Shown: positions 1-6,953, numbered from the stretch's first letter. The stretch is 8,009 bases of DNA from JAENVT01 sp031370745 (GCA_031370745.1 JANMQX010000080.1:1-8009), one strand, 5' to 3'. Translations and numbers: made by a program. Notes: generated from the sequence alone by a model not told the origin.

Positions 1-11
1 GGGTTGGGGTC

Positions 12-581
12 ATGGATGAGGAGCTCGACGAGATGCGGTTCGCCGTGGTCGATGTCGAGACATCGGGCCTGTCGCTGCGGCGGCATCATGTGCTGCAGAT
101 CGGCGTCGTCGTGGTCGACGGCAACGGCCGTGTGCTCGATCGTTGGTCCAGCCTCGTCGCGCCGCGCCGGCGCTGGTGGTTCCGAGTCGGCCCGGTCGGC
201 ATTCATGGCATCCGCCGGCAGATGGTGCGCACCGCGCCGCCCGGGCGCGACGTCTTGACCGAGCTGGCGACCCGCCTGGGCGATGCTCGCTTCGTGGCCC
301 ACAATGCTGCGTTCGATGCCGACTTCTTGCGCAAAGCCAGCAAGACACATGGTGTCGTTCTGCCAATCGTCGATCCGCTGTGCACGCTCGCGCTGTCGCG
401 CCGTCTCGATCCCGACCGACAGCTTTCACATCGTCTCGGCGACCTCTGCGGGCGATACGGGATCGAACTGGTTCGGCCTCACGACGCGCTGGCCGATGCC
501 GATGCAACCGCCGCGGTGCTCCCCCATCTGCTCAAGGCGCACGGCATCACCAACGCCGCTCAACTGTCGGTCACCTCGTAG
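12..581 (+). CDS. DEDDh-family 3'-5' exonuclease (DnaQ / Pol III epsilon-like)
   Basis: A 189-residue stand-alone exonuclease domain that should remove nucleotides from 3' ends of DNA (or RNA) by two-metal catalysis. All DEDDh residues are visible: ExoI VDVETSGL (D14, E16), ExoII HNAAFDADFL (D102), and ExoIII HDALADADAT (H157 and D162). The family's IHGI element is at 64-67 and an HRLGDLCGRYGI segment at 140-151 matches the usual helix before ExoIII. There is no BRCT, GIY-YIG or helicase extension, so it resembles free-standing epsilon-like proteins more than a fused polymerase subunit. I took the ATG at 12; an ATG at 33 (M8) would still keep ExoI intact, and only 11 bases of upstream sequence are available, so the start is uncertain. 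It converges on pafC and their 3' ends overlap by 22 bases. A role as proofreading subunit, RNase T-like enzyme or repair nuclease cannot be told apart from sequence alone. Confidence 0.9.
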   Translation: MDEELDEMRFAVVDVETSGLSLRRHHVLQIGVVVVDGNGRVLDRWSSLVAPRRRWWFRVGPVGIHGIRRQMVRTAPPGRDVLTELATRLGDARFVAHNAAFDADFLRKASKTHGVVLPIVDPLCTLALSRRLDPDRQLSHRLGDLCGRYGIELVRPHDALADADATAAVLPHLLKAHGITNAAQLSVTS

Positions 582-1525
582 CGCGCCAACAAGTCGCGGG
601 CCGCGTCGGCGGCAAGATCGTGCCACTCCGCCGGCTCCAGCACAGCAGCATGCGGACCCAGCCGCAACAGCAAGGTGCGCAGCCACTGCTCGTTGGCCAC
701 CGCCATGCGCACCACGATCGATCCTGACGAGTCAGCTTGGGGCAGTTCGTCGCGCAACGGATATCGCTCGGCCGCCCACCGGGCCTGCGGCGCCAGCCGC
801 AACACGACCGACGGCACATCGCTGTCGACGAACCACTGGTCGCCGCTCGGTGGCACGATCGCAGCCACTCCCTCGACCGGCGCGTCGACCTCCCCCGTGC
901 GGTCCCATGTCTCGAAGCGGTCGATGCGAAACGTCCGCGATCCGCCAGACCGACTGTCGTCGGCGATCACGTACCAGTGACCGCGGTCGAGGAAGATCGA
1001 GCGCGGTGTGATCTCACGTTCGGTCGCTTCCTCGCGGTTGGCGGACCAGTAGCTGACCCGCAGCCGGGCGTTGTCGTTGACAGCGGCAGCAAAATCGGCT
1101 GTTGCCGGCGGCTGAGGAACGTCGACAACGACACCATCGTCGCCGAGCACTGCGGCCAGCTTGTCGAGCGCTCTGGCCAGCGCACCATCCGAGTCGGCGC
1201 CCGGTAACTGCATCGCGGCCCGGCCCGACGAGAGCAACGCGAAGCCCTCGGGCGCGGTCAACCGCAATGGTCGGGTGAACAGGCGCGGCAGACCGGCAAA
1301 TACCACTCCCTCGTCGATGAACACATCGATCATCTCGTCGATGAACGGTGGCAACCCGCACAGGGCGGCCAGTTCGAGATCGCCAACCAACTCGGCTTCG
1401 GTCAGCTCGAAACGCTCGGCCATCTCGGCCAGCGGCACCTCGCCGCGCTCCATCAACCACGGCAACATCACCAGCAGGCGGCGCAACCGCTCGCCAGAGC
1501 GACGCGGACCGCGGCGGGCGATCAC
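560..1525 (-). CDS. pafC: PafC-like WYL-domain transcription regulator
   Basis: A 321-residue partner of PafB. In mycobacteria the two proteins form one activator of the LexA-independent DNA-damage response. The N-terminal winged-helix-like part (about 10-60) carries RLRRLLVMLPWLMERGEV and AEMAERFELTEAELVGDLELAALCG, followed by a PafC-like segment (IDEMIDVFIDEG, 62-73). A WYL domain covers about 150-205, with HWYVIAD at 183-189 (WYV instead of WYL) and RTFRIDRF at 197-204, which includes the arginines expected to contact a ligand. The last 80 residues fit a WCX domain. I chose GTG at 1525 because it overlaps the pafB stop as GTGA, which suggests translational coupling, and gives a normal family length. 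The frame stays open to an ATG at 1648, but that would add 41 unrelated residues inside pafB. The neighbouring pafB supports the assignment. The ligand sensed by the WYL domain is not evident. Confidence 0.88.
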   Translation of the reverse strand: MIARRGPRRSGERLRRLLVMLPWLMERGEVPLAEMAERFELTEAELVGDLELAALCGLPPFIDEMIDVFIDEGVVFAGLPRLFTRPLRLTAPEGFALLSSGRAAMQLPGADSDGALARALDKLAAVLGDDGVVVDVPQPPATADFAAAVNDNARLRVSYWSANREEATEREITPRSIFLDRGHWYVIADDSRSGGSRTFRIDRFETWDRTGEVDAPVEGVAAIVPPSGDQWFVDSDVPSVVLRLAPQARWAAERYPLRDELPQADSSGSIVVRMAVANEQWLRTLLLRLGPHAAVLEPAEWHDLAADAARDLLARYEVTDS

Positions 1526-2442
1526 GACCGGCTCGTCATCGCCTGCAGCCACTCGACGAGCCCATCGCGAACATCGACTGGGCCAATGACCTCGGCATGC
1601 GTACCCCATCCGAACAGCCACGACCGGAAGGCATCGAGGTTGCTGCATGGCACGTCGACCTCGACACCGCCATCGGGCAGCCGGCGAACAATCGACTCGG
1701 CACCAAGCTCGCGCACCGCGAACGTCGCCCGCGCACTGTCGATGCGAACCGTCGCCGACTGACCGCCGTCGCCCAACTCCTTCGGGTCCGCCGGGAAAGC
1801 AGCGCGCGGATCGAAATCCGCTGGCCGTTCGAACTCTTCGGGCTCGCCGTGCTCGATCGACCCCTCGATGCGGTCGACGCGATAGGTGCGCACCTCGTCG
1901 TGACCGAGGTCGTGGCCGATCAGGTACCAGAACCCCTCGCGCAGCAGCAGTGCATACGGCTGCATCGACCGCGGCGCGGAGTGGTAGGTGAACGACACGG
2001 TTGCGCGAGACGCGATCGCTTCGCGCAGCGAGGGCAACAGCTCGAGCTGCGGAAGGTTGGCGGTGATCGACGCGGAACTGTCGGCGACGCCGCCGAGCTT
2101 GAACATGCCGAACTCGGCCTCGGTGGTTCGTGCCGCCGCGACAGCGACCTGCAGCGCCCGCCGTTCGTCTTCGGTCAGATCGAGACCGTGCAACTCGTAG
2201 CGATCACGATCCACGCGGTACCCGGTTTGGCCGGCGTTGCTGCCGCGAAGCACCTCGGTCTCGATCGGCACGCCGATGTCGCGCAGCAACCCCTTGTCGC
2301 GCTCGAACGCGCCGCGCAACGCCGCAAGTCCCGTCGGGTACTGCCCAGCCAACTGGTTGACGATGTCGTCGAGGGTCAGTGGAACACGCGTCTCGAGGAG
2401 CAGCGCCAACAGATTCGTCGTGCGCTCCAGCTGATCGACCAT
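1522..2442 (-). CDS. pafB: PafB-like WYL-domain transcription regulator
   Basis: A 306-residue DNA-binding regulator, first gene of the pafBC pair. The N-terminal helix-turn-helix (about 5-60) contains LERTTNLLALLLETRVPLTLDDI and the characteristic FERDKGLLRDIGVPIE (46-61). YRVDRDRYELHGLDLTEDER follows at 76-95, as usual in PafB. The WYL domain is near 148-195, with GFWYLIGHD (170-178; WYL at 172-174) and VRTYRVDRI (184-192). A C-terminal WCX-type region ends with WLFGWGTHAEVIGP (275-288). In-frame ATGs also exist at 2478 and 2472. I prefer 2442 because the family normally begins just before the LERTTNLL helix, and because a TACGCT -10 element lies exactly 6 bases upstream, which would make a leaderless mRNA. 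With start 2478 the gap to the divergent methyltransferase would be only 11 bases. WYL regulators outside the Paf pair are the alternative, but the tandem arrangement and motifs favour PafB. Confidence 0.88.
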   Translation of the reverse strand: MVDQLERTTNLLALLLETRVPLTLDDIVNQLAGQYPTGLAALRGAFERDKGLLRDIGVPIETEVLRGSNAGQTGYRVDRDRYELHGLDLTEDERRALQVAVAAARTTEAEFGMFKLGGVADSSASITANLPQLELLPSLREAIASRATVSFTYHSAPRSMQPYALLLREGFWYLIGHDLGHDEVRTYRVDRIEGSIEHGEPEEFERPADFDPRAAFPADPKELGDGGQSATVRIDSARATFAVRELGAESIVRRLPDGGVEVDVPCSNLDAFRSWLFGWGTHAEVIGPVDVRDGLVEWLQAMTSRS

Positions 2443-2448
2443 GCCGGG

Positions 2449-2454
2449 AGCGTA
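2449..2454 (-). promoter_or_regulatory. Predicted leaderless -10 element of pafB
   Basis: On the - strand TACGCT (matching TANNNT) is followed by CCCGGC and then the ATG at 2442. Transcription starting 7 bases after the last T would begin at the A of this ATG. There is no Shine-Dalgarno-like purine run before the ATG, which agrees with leaderless translation, common in actinobacteria. I see no good -35 match. Confidence 0.5.
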
Positions 2455-2455
2455 G

Positions 2456-2463
2456 GGAATTCC
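2456..2463. repeat. 8-base palindrome GGAATTCC in divergent promoter region
   Basis: A perfect AT-centred palindrome lies between the two predicted -10 elements, at about -34 to -27 relative to the rlmI start. It could be a small operator for both promoters or chance. It has no clear longer symmetric arms. Confidence 0.2.
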
Positions 2464-2477
2464 ACGCAACATCGGCA

Positions 2478-2483
2478 TACCCT
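2478..2483 (+). promoter_or_regulatory. Predicted leaderless -10 element of the rlmI-like gene
   Basis: TACCCT (TANNNT) is followed by GATCGC and the ATG at 2490, so the transcript start would coincide with the start codon. No Shine-Dalgarno sequence precedes the ATG. The layout mirrors that on the opposite strand for pafB. A convincing -35 hexamer is not visible. Confidence 0.5.
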
Positions 2484-2489
2484 GATCGC

Positions 2490-3728
2490 ATGTCCGTGCT
2501 CGACCACCTCCCTGTGGTCAGCGAGAAGCGGATGGCGGTTCGAGTCACACCCGATGCCCGCCGGCAGATCGGCGCTGGGCATCCGTGGATCTTCAACGAA
2601 TCGATCTCCTCGATCAGCCATCGCGGCGCGGTCGGCGATCTGGCGGTGATCTTCGACAACGACCGCAACTTCGTGGCTATCGGGCTCTGGGATCCCGGCT
2701 CCCCGATCCGAATTCGGGTGCTGCACCACGGCAAACCGGAAACCATCGACACAGCGTTCTGGCAGCGGCGCATAGCTGCAGCGGTCGAGCGACGCGCCGC
2801 AATCGGCGGCGACACCAACGGCTACCGGATCCTGAATGGCGAGAACGACGGCTTCCCTGGTCTCATCCTCGATCGATACGCCGACACGTTCGTGCTGAAG
2901 ATCTATTCACCCGTGTGGATACCGCATTTGAAGCAACTCATACATGTGATCGGCGAGCAGCTCGAACCGACTGCTCTCGTTCTGCGGCTGGCGCGGACGA
3001 TGGCCGATCAACGGCTGTTCGGATTGAGCGAGGGCATGGCCCTGATCGGCGAGGCACCGACATCGCCGGTGCTGTTCCACGAGAACGGGTTGCTGTTCGA
3101 GGCCGATGTCATCAATGGCCAGAAGACCGGTCACTTCCTCGATCAGCGGGAGAACCGCGCTCTGGTTGGCTCGATGAGCGCCGGAATGCGCGTGCTCGAC
3201 GTCTTCGCCGCGACGGGTGGATTCGGGCTCTATGCCGCGGCCGGTGGTGCAATCCGTGTCACGAGTGTCGATCAGAGCGAGCCGACACTCGCCGCGAGCG
3301 AGCGCAACTTTGCACACAACACCGCGCTTCCCAACGTTCGCCATTGCGAACATGACGCCATGATCGGCGATGCGTACGAAGTGATGGATCGTCTGATCCA
3401 ACGTCGCAAGCACTACGACATCGTCGTCGTCGATCCTCCGGCGTTCGCCCAGCGCAAGTCGAACATCGACCGGGCACTGCACGCATACGGTCAGCTGACA
3501 CAGCGCGCCGTGCAACTGGTGCGCACCGATGGATTGCTCGTGCAGGCCTCGTGTTCGAGCAGGATCACCGACGAACAGTTCTTCGCAACCGTACGCGGCT
3601 CGGCGCAACGTGCCGGCTACGACCTCGTCGAGGTGCGTCGCACCGGCCACGCCATCGATCATCCGGTGACCTTCGCCCAAGGCGGTTACCTGAAAGCCCT
3701 CTTCGCCAGGGTGATACCGCTCGAATGA
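2490..3728 (+). CDS. rlmI: 23S rRNA (cytosine-C5)-methyltransferase, RlmI-like
   Basis: A 412-residue SAM-dependent enzyme of the class I rRNA large-subunit methyltransferase family (E. coli RlmI makes m5C1962 in 23S rRNA and has 396 residues). The N-terminal PUA-like RNA-binding domain covers about 14-85 and includes GHPWIFNESI (30-39). The family signature QKTGHFLDQRENR is at 211-223, the SAM-binding motif I VLDVFAATGGFGLYAA at 235-250, motif IV VVDPPAFAQRK at 313-323 with DPP at 315-317, and motif VI QASCSSRIT at 352-360 with the likely catalytic C355. HPV..F.QGGYLKALF at the C-terminus is also typical. The frame is open upstream to an ATG at 2379, but that extension lies inside pafB and looks non-coding. 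The ATG at 2490 sits 6 bases after a TANNNT element. The family is clear; the exact modified base is transferred from E. coli and is less certain. Confidence 0.9.
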   Translation: MSVLDHLPVVSEKRMAVRVTPDARRQIGAGHPWIFNESISSISHRGAVGDLAVIFDNDRNFVAIGLWDPGSPIRIRVLHHGKPETIDTAFWQRRIAAAVERRAAIGGDTNGYRILNGENDGFPGLILDRYADTFVLKIYSPVWIPHLKQLIHVIGEQLEPTALVLRLARTMADQRLFGLSEGMALIGEAPTSPVLFHENGLLFEADVINGQKTGHFLDQRENRALVGSMSAGMRVLDVFAATGGFGLYAAAGGAIRVTSVDQSEPTLAASERNFAHNTALPNVRHCEHDAMIGDAYEVMDRLIQRRKHYDIVVVDPPAFAQRKSNIDRALHAYGQLTQRAVQLVRTDGLLVQASCSSRITDEQFFATVRGSAQRAGYDLVEVRRTGHAIDHPVTFAQGGYLKALFARVIPLE

Positions 3729-3732
3729 CGTG

Positions 3733-3750
3733 CGCGGCCGCGCCGCCGCG
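3733..3750. terminator. GC-rich hairpin between convergent rlmI and pgi, possible terminator
   Basis: CGCGGC and GCCGCG form a perfect 6-bp stem around a 6-base loop, starting 5 bases after the rlmI stop and lying in the 47-base gap between two converging genes. An overlapping 12-base palindrome GCGCGGCCGCGC (3732-3743) is an alternative fold. No U tract follows on either strand, so it is not a classic intrinsic terminator. Terminators without U tracts are proposed for actinobacteria. Confidence 0.35.
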
Positions 3751-3775
3751 AGATCCCCGTGTCGCTGAAATCCGG

Positions 3776-5380
3776 TCAGGGCGTCCGGTTGGCGCGGTAC
3801 CACTCGATCAAACTCGCCGTCGAGGTGTCGTGCTGTGGGGGGTCACTGGCGGTGAGCTCTGGTGTGATGCGATTGGCGAGGGCCTTGCCGAGCTCGACGC
3901 CCCACTGGTCGAAGCTGTTGATGCCCCACACGCACCCCTGCACGAACACGATGTGCTCGTAGAGCGCGATCAGCTGGCCGAGCACATTGGGGGTGAGACG
4001 CGGAGCGAGGATCGTCGTGCTCGGCCGGTTGCCAGGGAACACCCGTGCAGCTTGCTGGTGCTCGGGGATGCCTTCGGCGACCACTTCTTCGAGGGTCTTG
4101 CCGAAGGCCAGAGCCTCGCCTTGAGCGAACAGGTTGGCCATCAAGAGATCGTGTTGCTCGATCAGTGTGTGGTTGGGTTGGGCGAAACCGATGAAGTCGA
4201 TCGGCACCATCCTGGTGCCCTGGTGCAGCAGTTGATAGAAGGCATGCTGCCCATTCGTGCCCGGTTCGCCCCACACGATCGGACCGGTGGTCGTCGAGAC
4301 AGATGACCCGTCGATCCGAACGCTCTTCCCGTTGGACTCCATGTCGAGTTGCTGCAGGTACGCGGGAAATCGCCGCAACTCGTGCGCGTATGGCAGAACG
4401 GCCTTGGTCTGGGCGCCCAACACGTTGGCGTACCAGACACCCAACATCGCCATGATCACCGGCGCGTTGACGTGCAATGCCGTCTCGACGAAGTGGCGGT
4501 CGATCGTGTGGAAGCCGTCGAGGAACTGGCGAAAACCGCCCGGTCCGATCGAGAGCGCCAACGACAGTCCAATGGCCGAGTCGACCGAGTAGCGCCCGCC
4601 CACCCAGTCCCAGAACCCGAACATGTTGGCAGTGTCGATGCCGAACGCGGCGACTTCCTTGGCGTTGGTGCTGACCGCGACGAAGTGCTTGCCGACGGCA
4701 GCATCGCCAAGAGCCGCGGTCAGCCACTGGCGCGCATGACGGGCATTGGTCAGCGTCTCGATAGTGGTGAACGTCTTCGAGCTGACGATGAACAGCGTCG
4801 TCGCCGGATCGAGGTCGGCAAGGTTGCCGGCGATGTCGGCGCCGTCGACGTTGCTGACGTAGCGACACCGTAAATTCCGGTCACCAAACGACTCCGTCGC
4901 CAGATACACCATTGCGGGGCCGAGATCACTGCCGCCGATCCCGATGTTGACGACCGTCCGCATCGTCTCACCGGTCGCACCGCGCCACGCGCCACTGCGC
5001 ACGCGATCAGCGAACGTGGTGATTCGTCCCAGTACCTCGTACACATCGGGCACCACGTTGTGACCGTCGACCATGATCACTGCATCGCGCGGGGCGCGTA
5101 GTGCGGTGTGCAGAACAGCGCGTTGTTCGGTGACGTTGATCCGCTCACCGGCGAACATCGCTGCCCTGCGAGCCTCTACACCCGAGGCGGCGATCACGGC
5201 CAGCAGCCGCCGCACGACGTCGTCGTCGATCAGGTGCTTCGAGTAGTCGATCCGCAGATCCCCCGCCTGGAGCTGATACCGCGCCGACCGTTTCGGATCC
5301 TCTGCGAACAGCTCGCGCAAGTGAGCCGGGCGCGCCACGGTCTGCAGCGCCGACCAGGCGGGTGTCGTCGTGATGTCCAT
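3776..5380 (-). CDS. pgi: Glucose-6-phosphate isomerase
   Basis: A 534-residue cytoplasmic enzyme interconverting glucose-6-phosphate and fructose-6-phosphate in glycolysis and gluconeogenesis (E. coli Pgi is 549 residues). Both family signatures are present: DWVGGRYSVDSAIG (258-271) and GINSFDQWGVELGK (486-499). Catalytic positions are visible as E348 in QLDMESNGK, H379 in NGQHAFYQLLHQGT and K499. The phosphate-binding SSKTFTT is at 200-206 and NIGIGGSDLGP at 145-155. It is full length with no missing key residue. The start ATG at 5380 lies 12 bases after the pgl stop, with only a weak GGCG purine patch before it, so it is probably translated from the same mRNA as pgl. It ends the operon and converges on the rlmI-like gene. 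Confidence 0.97.
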   Translation of the reverse strand: MDITTTPAWSALQTVARPAHLRELFAEDPKRSARYQLQAGDLRIDYSKHLIDDDVVRRLLAVIAASGVEARRAAMFAGERINVTEQRAVLHTALRAPRDAVIMVDGHNVVPDVYEVLGRITTFADRVRSGAWRGATGETMRTVVNIGIGGSDLGPAMVYLATESFGDRNLRCRYVSNVDGADIAGNLADLDPATTLFIVSSKTFTTIETLTNARHARQWLTAALGDAAVGKHFVAVSTNAKEVAAFGIDTANMFGFWDWVGGRYSVDSAIGLSLALSIGPGGFRQFLDGFHTIDRHFVETALHVNAPVIMAMLGVWYANVLGAQTKAVLPYAHELRRFPAYLQQLDMESNGKSVRIDGSSVSTTTGPIVWGEPGTNGQHAFYQLLHQGTRMVPIDFIGFAQPNHTLIEQHDLLMANLFAQGEALAFGKTLEEVVAEGIPEHQQAARVFPGNRPSTTILAPRLTPNVLGQLIALYEHIVFVQGCVWGINSFDQWGVELGKALANRITPELTASDPPQHDTSTASLIEWYRANRTP

Positions 5381-5392
5381 CGTCGCCAGACG

Positions 5393-6061
5393 CTAGCGAG
5401 CCTGGTAGGGCAATCGTGCTGCGGATTGGCTGTCGAGCACCACCAGAGTGTTGGTGCGACTCACGCGTTCAATGGGCAGGGCGTGGTCATGCAGCATCCA
5501 CCGCTCGATGATCGTTGCCTTGGGCGAGCCCGTGGCCAACACCAATCGGTGGCGAGCGGCGTTGACCGCGGGAACCGTCAGCGTCATCCGCACCCGGCCC
5601 TTGTACTCTCCGGAGATCGCGACGACACCGCCGGCGTGGATCACCGGGTCGCCCGGTGGCCACGACGCGGTGTGGCCGTCGTCGCCGACGCCGAGGTGCA
5701 CGACGTCGAGTCGCTCGGGCATCAGCGCCGCGTACTGCTGGCTGGCCACGTCGAGGTCTGCAGCGGTCACGGGCATCAGGTTGATCGTTGCACTGCGCGA
5801 ACGCAGTGGCTCGAGCAAACTCGCGTTGCGATCGGGATCGCCGTCAGGTGCAACGCGTTCGTCGACTTGGAAGACCGTCGTCGCCACCCACGGCACCCCT
5901 AGCTGGGCCAGCTCGGCCAGCATCAACGCAGGCGTCGAGCCTCCGCTGAGCGCGACCGTTGCCCTGCCCCGTCGCGCCACAGCATTGCGAAGCTGCCGCG
6001 CCAGCCAGGCCGCGGCCTCACTGGCTGCGCCGTGCGGATCGGGAGCAACGACGATGTCCAT
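5393..6061 (-). CDS. pgl: 6-phosphogluconolactonase
   Basis: A 222-residue NagB/DevB-fold enzyme that hydrolyses 6-phosphogluconolactone to 6-phosphogluconate, the second step of the oxidative pentose phosphate pathway. Motifs: VALSGGSTP (36-44, phosphate loop), FQVDERVAPDGDPDRNASLL (64-83), HLGVGDDGHTASWPPG (122-137) with catalytic H130, and LATGSPKA (175-182). The DGHTAS motif separates it from glucosamine-6-phosphate deaminase relatives. It is on the short side for the family (usually about 230-260) but has all core motifs. The ATG at 6061 is 3 bases after the hydrolase stop. A strong GGGGGAG Shine-Dalgarno lies at 6077-6071 inside the end of the upstream gene, 9 bases before the start. 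Its substrate supplier, glucose-6-phosphate dehydrogenase (zwf), is not in this window. Confidence 0.95.
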   Translation of the reverse strand: MDIVVAPDPHGAASEAAAWLARQLRNAVARRGRATVALSGGSTPALMLAELAQLGVPWVATTVFQVDERVAPDGDPDRNASLLEPLRSRSATINLMPVTAADLDVASQQYAALMPERLDVVHLGVGDDGHTASWPPGDPVIHAGGVVAISGEYKGRVRMTLTVPAVNAARHRLVLATGSPKATIIERWMLHDHALPIERVSRTNTLVVLDSQSAARLPYQAR

Positions 6062-6064
6062 GGG

Positions 6065-6949
6065 TCAACGCTCCCCCACGATGACACGGGTGAGAAACTC
6101 GACAACCGCCACCGCGAAGGCGTCGTTGTGGTCGCCGGCCACCATGTGATGCGCGTCGCCGACATCTGCGAACTCGGCGTTGGGAACCAGCGACAGGAAC
6201 TCGGCGGCCATCTCGCGGCTCAACACGTCGCTGCGACCGCCACGGACCAACAAGACCGGCAGCTGCAGTTGGCGAGCGTGACCGGTGAAGACATCGAAGT
6301 CGACAGTCGAGCGAGGCCTGCTGTCGTTCATGAACTGAGGATCCCAATGCCATCGAAAGCGGCCGTCATCACCCAGACGGAGGTTGCGGGCCAGCCCTTC
6401 GGTGTTCGACGGACGCGGCCGATGCGGAAGATATTCGGCAACCGCGTCCGCGGCCTCGTCGACGCTGGCAAAACCTTCGGGGTTGCCTCTCATGAAGCTG
6501 ATGATTCGCTCGACGCCCCTGGCCTCGCTGCGATGGGCAATGTCGACCAGCACAAGGCATGACCCGGCAGGTGGCTGGCCGTTCGCTGCTCGTGTTCCCT
6601 CCGTCCACAGTCCGGCGAGCCCACCAAGCGACGCACCGACGATCGCCGGACGACCGAGCAGTTCACACCACGTATCGACATCGACCATCTGCGCCGCGAA
6701 CGAGTAGTCGCCCTTGGGATCCCACCCTGATTCCCCGTGACCTCGGAGGTCGGCGTTGACCGCGTAGAAACCGGAGTGGCTCAGCGTTTCTGCCACGCTG
6801 CCCCACGAGTGACGCGTTTGCCCGCCTCCGTGCAGCAACAGAACCGCTGGATCGTGGGGATCGCCGTGAGCATCGGCAACCAGCTCGACATCGTTGGCGC
6901 CCACACACGTTCGTCTGTGCACCGATGGGTGCAGTCCCCGACCAGTCAT
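6065..6949 (-). CDS. Alpha/beta-fold hydrolase
   Basis: A 294-residue serine hydrolase of the alpha/beta-hydrolase superfamily, with no signal peptide and so probably cytoplasmic. The oxyanion-hole motif LLLHGGGQT is at 37-45, ADLRGHGESG at 66-75, the nucleophile elbow VGASLGG at 104-110 (S107), the acid D241 in VRGGRSDVLS, and the catalytic histidine H268 in DAHHMVAGD. A cap region covers about 135-220. The HGGGQT and HHMVAGD elements resemble proteins annotated as haloperoxidase-like or epoxide-hydrolase-like hydrolases, but the substrate cannot be read from sequence. The ATG at 6949 is preceded by AAAGGA (6959-6954) with a short 4-base spacing. It is the first gene of a three-gene operon with pgl and pgi, which may hint at a lactone or sugar-ester substrate, a weak inference. 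Confidence 0.88.
   Translation of the reverse strand: MTGRGLHPSVHRRTCVGANDVELVADAHGDPHDPAVLLLHGGGQTRHSWGSVAETLSHSGFYAVNADLRGHGESGWDPKGDYSFAAQMVDVDTWCELLGRPAIVGASLGGLAGLWTEGTRAANGQPPAGSCLVLVDIAHRSEARGVERIISFMRGNPEGFASVDEAADAVAEYLPHRPRPSNTEGLARNLRLGDDGRFRWHWDPQFMNDSRPRSTVDFDVFTGHARQLQLPVLLVRGGRSDVLSREMAAEFLSLVPNAEFADVGDAHHMVAGDHNDAFAVAVVEFLTRVIVGER
6071..6077 (-). promoter_or_regulatory. Ribosome binding site of pgl
   Basis: GGGGGAG on the - strand, inside the last codons of the alpha/beta hydrolase gene and 9 bases before the pgl ATG. It decides that start and supports co-translation. Confidence 0.6.
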
Positions 6950-6953
6950 TCGT

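Noticed and set aside
564..584. CTGTCGGTC followed by TAGCGC, resembling a PafBC-dependent promoter motif
   Set aside because: The half-sites do not match fully (TTGTCRGTG expected), the spacing is 6 not 8 bases, and it lies at the ends of two genes rather than upstream of one.
1526..1648. N-terminal extension of pafC from an ATG at 1648
   Set aside because: The 41 extra residues are unlike PafC, overlap pafB coding sequence, and the GTGA junction offers a better start.
2379..2489. N-terminal extension of the rlmI-like gene from an ATG at 2379
   Set aside because: It would overlap the start of pafB, is not family-like, and ATG 2490 has a promoter-compatible position.
1348..2649. 433-codon open frame on the + strand
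   Set aside because: It lies antisense to pafB and pafC, is rich in Arg and Pro with no recognisable motif, and is a typical shadow frame in GC-rich DNA.
2907..3803. 298-codon open frame on the - strand
   Set aside because: It is antisense to the well-supported rlmI-like gene and shows no domain motifs.
5108..5902. 264-codon open frame on the + strand
   Set aside because: It is antisense to pgi and pgl, both of which have full catalytic motifs; composition is shadow-like.
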